Assembly (NCBI RefSeq): GCF_009905375.1
Contig: NC_133648.1
Coordinates: 91,824,631 to 91,888,630 of the forward strand
From: Apium graveolens
Lineage: Eukaryota; Streptophyta; Magnoliopsida; Apiales; Apiaceae
DNA length: 64,000 nucleotides
Direction of reading: 5' to 3'
The notes beneath the pieces are model-generated. The model saw nothing but the letters and a program-made list of their open reading frames with translations. It was not told the DNA's origin and ran no database searches. The position numbers and the translations under genes were made by a program. Positions 56,944 to 64,000 of this stretch are shown here, piece after piece (position 1 is the first letter of the stretch; every line of letters begins with the position of its first letter).

Positions 56944-59324
56944 ATGAATACACAGAAAATAAGTAGCATCAAAATTCCTACTTTTGACAAAACTAACTAC
57001 ACTCTTTGGAAAAAGAAAATGATGCTGTTTATCAGGATGTCCAATCCATTCTACATTCAGATCCTCAAGAATGGACCCTTCATTCCTATGGTTAGAGTTT
57101 AGGAATCTACAGATCGAGATATGGTTATTCCAGCTCATTATGCTCCAAAAGATCCTTCTGAGTATAGTGACCCTGAAAAAGAGAAAGTTTCCCTGGATAG
57201 CAGCTTGCAATTAATATTGATTGAGTCACTTGACAATGTAATGTACAACAATATTGTCAACTATGACACTGCCAAGCAAATATGGGAAAAGATTGAGATA
57301 CTATGTGAGGGAACTGAGGAAGATAGATCAAATCAAAGAAGGATACTGATTTCATAGTATGAGGGTTTCATGGCTAAGCCAAAGGAAAGCATTACTGATG
57401 TGTTTGAAAGATTCAATAAGCTGATAAATGACTTGCAACATCATGACAAATACTATGAAGCTGAAGAAGTGAATCTAAAGTTCTTGCTTACTCTTCCTGA
57501 TTATTTGGAATAGAAAATCTCAGCAATCAGGGAAGGGAGAGACTTGAGCAAAATAACTCTGGAAGTTCTATATGGAATTCTCAAAACATATGAACTAGAG
57601 ATGATTCAAAGGCAATCATTTAGATCTGGTCAAGGACATGTTGTGGATGGCTCAAGTGCCTTAATTGTAAATGAAAGCCAAACATCCAATGATGAACCAA
57701 GATCTCAAACTTCAGTTGCCTTAACAAGTGAGCAAAGAACAAATGATTCACAAGAGCAAGTCATTCTGGAATTGGAAAAGGATGAGTTCTATACTCTTGA
57801 AGAACTGGATGAGCTAGATCAGTCAATGGCCTATTTGGATAGAAAATTCTCTAACATTAGAGTAAAGAAGCCTAGATACTTCAAGAGTAAATGACAGTCT
57901 TTCAACAAAGATAGCAGCTGGAAGGAAAAAGGGAAGTACAATTCTGATAGCAAGAATGGCTACAAAACTGGATCTGTTGACAGATCTAAGATAAGGTGCT
58001 TCAATTGTGATGAACTAGGCCACTTTGCTACAGAATGCAGGAAACCCAAGAAGGCAAAGAAAGATAAAGCTTACCTTGAACTTGAAGCAAAGTATGAAGC
58101 TCTTATGAAGAAACAGCAAAGCAAAGCTTATATTACAGAAGGTAAAAGTTTGGATGACTCTGATAATGATGAAGATTAAGAACTTGGAAATTATACACTC
58201 ATGGAATTTGAGCAAGGAGAATCATCCTCATCTAAATCACAGGTACCAACTCTTACCTCCACTGATTTAAATGTGAATGAATATAAGGAAACTGTTGAAA
58301 AGATGAGCACAGAAATGTTTCACATTCATACAAGCATGGTGGCTGCAAATGAAGAAGTGAGCAGACTGGAAAAAATGAATGAGAAGCTTGAGAATAAAAT
58401 ACAAGGAACTAAATTGTTGATAATGGAGCTTGAAGCCTTGAAACAAGAAAATAGTTATCTGAAGAACAAGCTCAAGTGTGCAAATGAGATTGAGGCTGTG
58501 CTAAGGGAAAAACTGGAGAAAATGAAGTAAAGTTGAAGTCCTTCAGGAATGTATCTGAATTGGTTGGTCAGTACCATGAGAAAAACAAACCATGTGCAAA
58601 CATTGCTATTGGTCTTGATTATGATGCCTTGAACAGCAAAAAGAAAAACATAAGTGACAGAGGAAAAGCAACAGAGAATGAAAATGTTCCAGCAATGCTG
58701 AGAAATGTTGGGTCACCTGTGTTCAAGACTTGTGAAGTAAACTTCGGTGAAGAAGAATTGATCATCAAGCAAGAAATTGCAGATGAGGATAATGAAAAGA
58801 AAAATGCAAATTCAACTCAATCTTCCAAGGCTGAAGAAAATCTCATGGACAATCAAAGTACCAAGACTGCTGTCAAAGAAATAAAGATTGAAGATGCAAG
58901 AAAGAAGAAGAAAAATAGAAATGGGAGAATAGGGAGAAATAAAAGCAATAATCTGGCTTATGTTGCAGATGCTCCTAGAAAGAATTGTGAAAAATGTGGC
59001 TCTACAAATCATCTAATTCACCTTTGTAAAAAGGTTGTTAGGAAGCCAACTGAAGGTTCTTGCAAATACAATGAAGTAGATTTAAATGATCCCTACTCAT
59101 TCTATGATAAGTTTGCTTGCATCCCTTGCAACTTGAAAGTGATGAAGAGTTGCCACAAACTGAGAGTAGACCTCAAAGAAACAAAAATTGAGTCTAACTC
59201 AGAAAGGGAAAGTGCACAACAATCATTGAACTCTATTTTATCTGAAACAACTCACTCTACTTCTGCTAAATCAGTTAACAAGAAGAAAGTACCCAACACT
59301 GCTTGGGTCACTAAACACACCTAA
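56944..59324 (+). pseudogene. gag: Copia gag (element E)
   Basis: ATG at 56944, 38 nt after the primer site. Capsid-type N-terminus (KIPTFDKTNYTLWKKKMM, AKQIWEKIEILCEG), first zinc knuckle CFNCDELGHFATEC near 57998-58040 (complete), coiled coil 58200-58530, second knuckle CEKCGSTNHLIHLC near 58987-59028 (complete), end VPNTAWVTKHT with TAA at 59322-59324. Damage: stops near 57100, 57356, 57511, 57892 and 58177, and one frameshift near 58530. Both knuckles are kept, unlike in A and B. Confidence 0.88.
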
Positions 59325-61288
59325 ATCTCATTGTGTGCAGGGAAAAATGAAGAAAGTCATATGGATTGTAACGTCTGGGAAATTTATGTAATTATTTTTA
59401 TCAATAAATAATTATTATGTGATTTTTAGGTGAATTTTGGTGAATTATTTGAAGATGAATAATAATATTTGGATGTTTATTTCTGATAAAATTTAGATAT
59501 TTTAATTTCCAATTATCCAGAATTAAATCTAGATAATTTTGGTATTTTTATGGTAATTTTTAGATTATTATATGATTTTATGAGAATTTATCGGATTAAT
59601 AATGATTATTTTTATATAAATATAAAATTACTTTTTAGAATTAGAAATTATTCCACTTCAATCGTTTTTGCGTTTTTACAACCCGAAACTCTTCCGAAAA
59701 CTCCTTCCTAACCTAATCTGATAATTCTGAACACTTTTCGTGTTTTGACTTTTTCGATCCGGGGTACGGTTTGACCTGTACGAGTCCCGATGTAAAATTT
59801 TCGATACGCAAATCATTTATATATCGATAAAAGTCTATATTCTCAAAAGGCGAGACATTATCATCTTAATTTCTTATAACGTATTTTATAGGAAGCTATG
59901 TTTTGATAATTATTCAAAATTGGTATTAAAATCGTATCATCTTTTTAGTTACTTAGCGTCTAAGTAACCTATTTTTGGGTCCGATATGTAATATAATTAT
60001 GGAATTATTAAACAAATAAAATATGTGATGGTTCTGTCAGCTATGTGTCGTTGTGGTATTAATTGTTTGTGATTGTTGGATGTGAAAATTAATTTTGTAA
60101 ATTAATTATCGAGCTGTATGAACTTAATTCATTTTTAAAGTGATTTTATTAAATATTTATTCTTATAAATGCTAAAAATTGTTCCTAAAATTATTTTTGT
60201 TGTTTTATAATTTTATTTATTATTTTTAGGAGTTTATAAAATTTAGAAATCAATATTTTATTTATTAATTATCTTTAAAGGATTTTCTGACTCCATTAAA
60301 TTGTAAAATCATTATATAATTCCAGAATGCTTCAAAAATTCTGAAAATTTTATTTTAATAACTTTTATATATTTCGAGAGTTTAAAAAATTATTTCGGAA
60401 ATTTTCTGGCTTTTATTCACCCACATATTTATTCGTTAAACTTGTAAAATACGGGTCGGATGCGCGTTTCAAAAATGATTTTAAAATTTTGAAATTTTAT
60501 GATAATTATTTTTAATTATTTCAGAAATTTTCCAATATGTTCGGATAAATTTCGGATTATTATTACTCATAGATTATTTATTGACGGGATCGTTAATTGC
60601 GATTCGAATCCAAATTATCACGAAAAAAAAATACATATATGTAAAATAAAATCCCTGAACCCCCACCCCCTGTTCTTCTTCCTCACCGACTCTCATCTCT
60701 CTCAGATAATCTCTCTCGTCCCTTTCCTTTCTCTCCCTTCCTCCCTGTGTTCTCTCCGGTGCTCTGTTCTTTTTTTTTTTCCGGTGATTCACCGACTTGT
60801 TTCTCGGTAAATACTCCGATTTGCTCCCTGTTATGTATATATATACACCCGTGTGTGTATTTATGTGTATAATTGGTGGGTTGTTGTTTGTTTCAATTCT
60901 CCCATCGCTGCCCCTCTCTGTTTCCGGCGAGGGTGGCGGCGCGTGGAGTGCTTCTCCGCATGTGTCTGTTGTGCAGTTATTTTGGTCCTGTGATTAGCTG
61001 TTACCGTTTTTATCTCTTTTTCCGTTGCCGCCTCCCGGATTCCGGTGAGGCGAGGCGGCGGGGTTTGGTGCAGCACGTATGCGCTTGTCTCTGTGCTGTT
61101 GATTTCTGTTTTGGCCTGTTTTAGTTTCCCGATTGTAAAGTGGAATTATTTTATTAATTTTAATGATTTTCTGCAGGAATTTATTTGATAATATTCGTGA
61201 AATAAAAGATTTTCGTGCGGAAAATTATATTAATCGGTGAGGTTCGTATGGAAACCCGAAATTTATCGGCACCCGACGAATTTTACCG

Positions 61289-61319
61289 CCGTCGACGATG
61301 AGGTTCGGCGAGTCGACGG
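61289..61319 (+). other. GC-rich hairpin in LTR H with compensatory change
   Basis: Arms CCGTCGAC and GTCGACGG, 15-nt loop, extendable outward by a G-T and two C-G pairs. Compared with D one G-C pair has become A-T, so the pairing is kept. Confidence 0.65.
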
Positions 61320-62097
61320 TGGACCGTGATGAATAAATTCTGAGTCCTAAATTATAAATTATAAATTATAAATTATAAACAAAAGTAGTTGTGCAATTAA
61401 TTTTGAAACAAAAAGAAAAATAAATACGAATAACAATAATTGAATTTATATCGGTGATTGGGATTGATAATCGGATTGTGGATTGGATTGGTTGTTGTTA
61501 TTGTTGTGATTGACGTCGAAATAGCTCGACGGGTAGGTCGATAAATAAAGGAGACGCTGCCCGATTTTCGGGAAAATAATTCCGAAAATACGGGAACGTA
61601 ACCTATAATTATCGGAGACGTCGAATAATCATATACGATTATATTATATGAACTTAATTGCGAATGACACAAAATAATTCATTAGTAATCGATTACCCTA
61701 TTTCCGAGATAACAAATATACGTATTTTCTAAAAATAAATACCGAACCGAGTCTTGAAGATGTGAACCCTAATTGCTATGTGTATTTTAATAATACATAT
61801 AAATATAAGTTGGAATAGGAAATCGCATGGGTAGAGGTGATTGTGGCATTAAGTTGAGCTTAAGTGAAACGATTATCTGAATTAGGATATGTTAACCATG
61901 TAGGTCCTAGACGGAACACCCGAGTAACGACATCGGACTAGGGACGATTTAGTAATTAGACGTCGAGATCAACGAAGTTCCAATTGAAGGGCCTGAATGT
62001 TGGGATCGTATCCAGAATGGAATAGTAGTTTGACGATAAAGCCGAACGTCCAACTCGAACCAAAGTCAACTAGTAATAGCGGTTAAAGCTTATTGAG

Positions 62098-62229
62098 GCA
62101 AGTATTCCAGAACATTCTTTTAAATACTGCAAGTATTCCAGAACATTCTTTTAAATACTGCAAGTATTCTGGATTTTTCTGTTAAATACTACAAGTATTC
62201 TTGAATTTTCTTTTAAATACTGCAAATAT
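62098..62229. repeat. about 31-bp tandem repeat in LTR H
   Basis: Four imperfect copies of GCAAGTATTCCAGAACATTC...TTTTAAATACT. The D LTRs have a single copy at the matching place (about 42323 and 51494), so the expansion is specific to H. Confidence 0.85.
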
Positions 62230-63387
62230 TTATTCGCTCCTATTCTAAGTTCAGAATAGTTAACTGTTTTACATTTCGCTGCAATTACCCTGATTATGCA
62301 GGTTCCTTTCATTATTGTTCCTATAATTCGATTGCTCTCGTGAGCAAATACCCATTCTTTTGGGTTATTTGCGAACCCTGAATTGGGATGTTTTCAATTC
62401 AAAATGATTTGACATTAAAACACTCTACGGGCTGGATAGTGATATTTTGGGGATTGAGTTTACTTAATCCTGAGGACCGGGATGACTGGTGCCTCGAGAT
62501 GAGCCGTAGTGCCTGGGGACCCGACTAGATCTATATATTGAGATATAGATCTGCATTATATTCTGACTGATCAGCAGAATATAGATGCGAACTAGTGTCC
62601 AGTCTAATTTATTGTTGATCGCCATTAACGGCATTCTCTCTTGAATGGTTTTATGATTCCAAAACCGGACAAAACCCTGATTCAGGAGATGAATCGGGAA
62701 ATCACTTGTCATTTTTGGATTTTAGTTAATGGCTGGTGACAGCCAATGTTTATTCGCTCACTCACTCAAAATAAATAGAATTGTTTAAAATTGTTTTAAG
62801 ATTTTGTCCGGAAGTTTTCTTCGATATTAATGTTTGAAACTCAAAATATATACTTGCTGGGCATTTTGGCTCACTCTTGCTTTGTGAATTCTTATTTCTG
62901 CCAGATAAAGATAAGGATAAAAGTGAATAGCTTTGATAGACAACAAAAGTTAGAGAAATTTCCGTTGCGAGAGGTTGAAGGTGTTAGAAGAATGTGATAA
63001 GAGCATTAGTTCAAATATATTTACACTTGTATTCTAGTTGTGATGAGTTAAGGTTAGATTCTTGTTTCATACCATAACCTGTAAACGATCCGGATTCAAG
63101 GGGTTATTTATTTATTTCTTTATTTTATGTAATGATTGTTTAGTGACACTAAATATTGACCCCGGATTTGGGTTGTTACATGGATCATTAACAGTGGATG
63201 TTCCAGACATATGATAGGTGATAAGGCCCTACTATCACAGTTTGAGGAGAAAGCTGGCCCATTGGTGACCTTTGGAGACAACAACAAAGGATTTACAATA
63301 GGATATGGCAAGATTGTTTCTAAAAATATTATCATTGATGATGTAGCACTAGTAGCTGGTCTTGAAGTGAATCTTCTCAATGTTAGC

Positions 63388-64000
63388 TGTTATAGCCAAA
63401 ATTTGGTACAGAAGATATTCGGGTCAAGTCCGGGTCGACATAATTCAATTTGGGCGAACGCCAAGAAAACAGGTTTTCGCGGACAACCAAGGATGGATGG
63501 CCAAGGGCGGACGGCCAAGGACGGACGACCAAGGAAGATTGGCCAAGAGAATGAGTTTTCGTGGCTGGGTTAGCATGAGGCCAAGCCCTTAGACGGGTTG
63601 GCACGAGGCCAAGCCCTTAGACAGGTTGGCGCGGGCCAAAGCCCTTGAACAAGTTAGGGCAAGCCCTTACCTTTGGACAAGTTAGGGCACACCCTCTTAA
63701 TAAGATAAATCAAAGGATTGATGACCAGGGCGATGCCAAGAGAAACACTTGGGCGTGCCCTCACTCTCAGTTTGACACATAACTTGACTTGAACATGCTG
63801 CTTTATGGACTACTTGGATACCTGGGGAAGAACAATCAATGAACGTTTGGTCAATAGAGAAGGCGCGTCCTCCCCACAGGGAAGGAGGCGCGCCCTCATG
63901 ATGTAAAGGACCTTCAATGAGCTCTGGAAAGTGCTTAGGGCGTGCCCTATGTGGGAAATGGTTTTGGATAGATCCTAGACATGGATGCTTGGATGGATTT
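63388..64000. mobile_element. start of another LTR-like insertion (I), truncated by window end
   Basis: Element E homology ends in mid-codon context at 63387 and sequence TGTTATAGCCAAAATTTGG begins, with the TG start typical of LTRs; a duplicate would be TTAGC (63383-63387). Base composition jumps to GC-rich. Contains GGCCAAGGNCGGACG-type repeats (63495-63545), 28-bp repeats (63572-63656) and GGGCGTGCCC-type motifs. The other end is not visible, so identity is inferred. Confidence 0.5.
63572..63656. repeat. about 28-bp tandem repeats in insertion I
   Basis: Three imperfect copies of a unit with GAGGCCAAGCCCTTAGAC followed by GGTTGGC. Confidence 0.75.

Larger units (their letters stand above)
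59367..63180 (+). mobile_element. solo LTR H, same family as element D LTR
   Basis: 3,814 bp from TGTAACGTCTGGG to GGGTTGTTACA, flanked by perfect TGGAT (59362-59366 and 63181-63185). Homologous along its length to the D LTRs, including the CT-rich tract (60655-60790), a GC-rich block and the hairpin (61289-61319). No internal region, hence a solo LTR formed by recombination. Confidence 0.92.
55411..63387 (+). mobile_element. Copia element E, 5' half, split by solo LTR H and cut by I
   Basis: Ty1/copia element: 5' LTR, primer site at 56895, gag, start of protease. H interrupts the protease. Copia homology stops at 63387 right after NLLNVS. Gag shares design with A/B (capsid, two knuckles, coiled coil, same gag-pol junction), so it is a related but different family. 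The 3' part lies beyond the window. Confidence 0.88.
59341..63387 (+). pseudogene. pol: Copia protease start (element E), split by LTR H
   Basis: The first codons after GTGTGCAG|GGA (59341-59366) continue at 63181 after the insertion. The protease region reads WIINSGCSRHMIGDKALL, so the catalytic Asp is Asn. It continues VTFGDNNKGFTIGYG and VALVAGLEVNLLNVS, where homology stops at 63387. Integrase and RT are not in the window. Confidence 0.85.

Overview
This is an AT-rich intergenic stretch of a plant nuclear genome, built almost entirely of LTR retrotransposons nested inside one another. The evidence for a plant is the initiator-tRNA-Met primer sites of the TGGTATCAGAGC type, Copia polyproteins with a large gag plus an extra ORF 3' of pol, and 3.6-4.0 kb gypsy-type LTRs with polypurine tracts of the AAGGGGGGGAGGA kind. 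I cannot name the species; an asterid eudicot is only a guess. I see no intact host gene, no tRNA or rRNA gene and no CRISPR array.

Layout. (1) 1-10458: the 3' part of a large Copia element (A, + strand): end of gag, pol, a 0.5 kb spacer, an extra ORF (aORF), a polypurine tract and the 3' LTR. (2) 10459-11772: unassigned DNA with a coding-like minus-strand fragment at the edge of A. (3) 11773-55350: a four-level nest. Solo LTR G (target duplication CAGAC/CAGAT) is split by gypsy element D (CTAAG both sides). The 5' LTR of D is split by Copia element B (minus strand, CAATT/CAGTT; close relative of A). The pol of B is split by gypsy element F (GATTC both sides). (4) 55411-63387: 5' half of another Copia element (E): LTR, primer site, gag, start of protease. 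Its protease is split by a 3.8 kb solo LTR (H, TGGAT both sides; same family as D), and its pol stops where a further LTR-like sequence (I) begins and runs off the window.

Relative age follows from nesting: G before D before B before F, and E before H and I. By eye the two LTRs of F differ at about 19 of 4,009 positions, so F is a young insertion, yet its internal region is wrecked and out of order; it was probably moved by another element's proteins.

The most interesting signals are: a short CATCCGTCGRG-type motif repeated through the LTRs, the spacers and the loosely constrained coding linkers of A and B, read in different frames; a GC-rich hairpin in the D/H LTRs with a compensatory base-pair change; a tiny basic ORF in the 3' part of the F and G LTRs; a conserved GTGTGCAG|GGA acceptor-like junction where gag and pol lie in incompatible frames; and a 1,522-codon aORF in B that has kept its frame throughout with only four stop codons.
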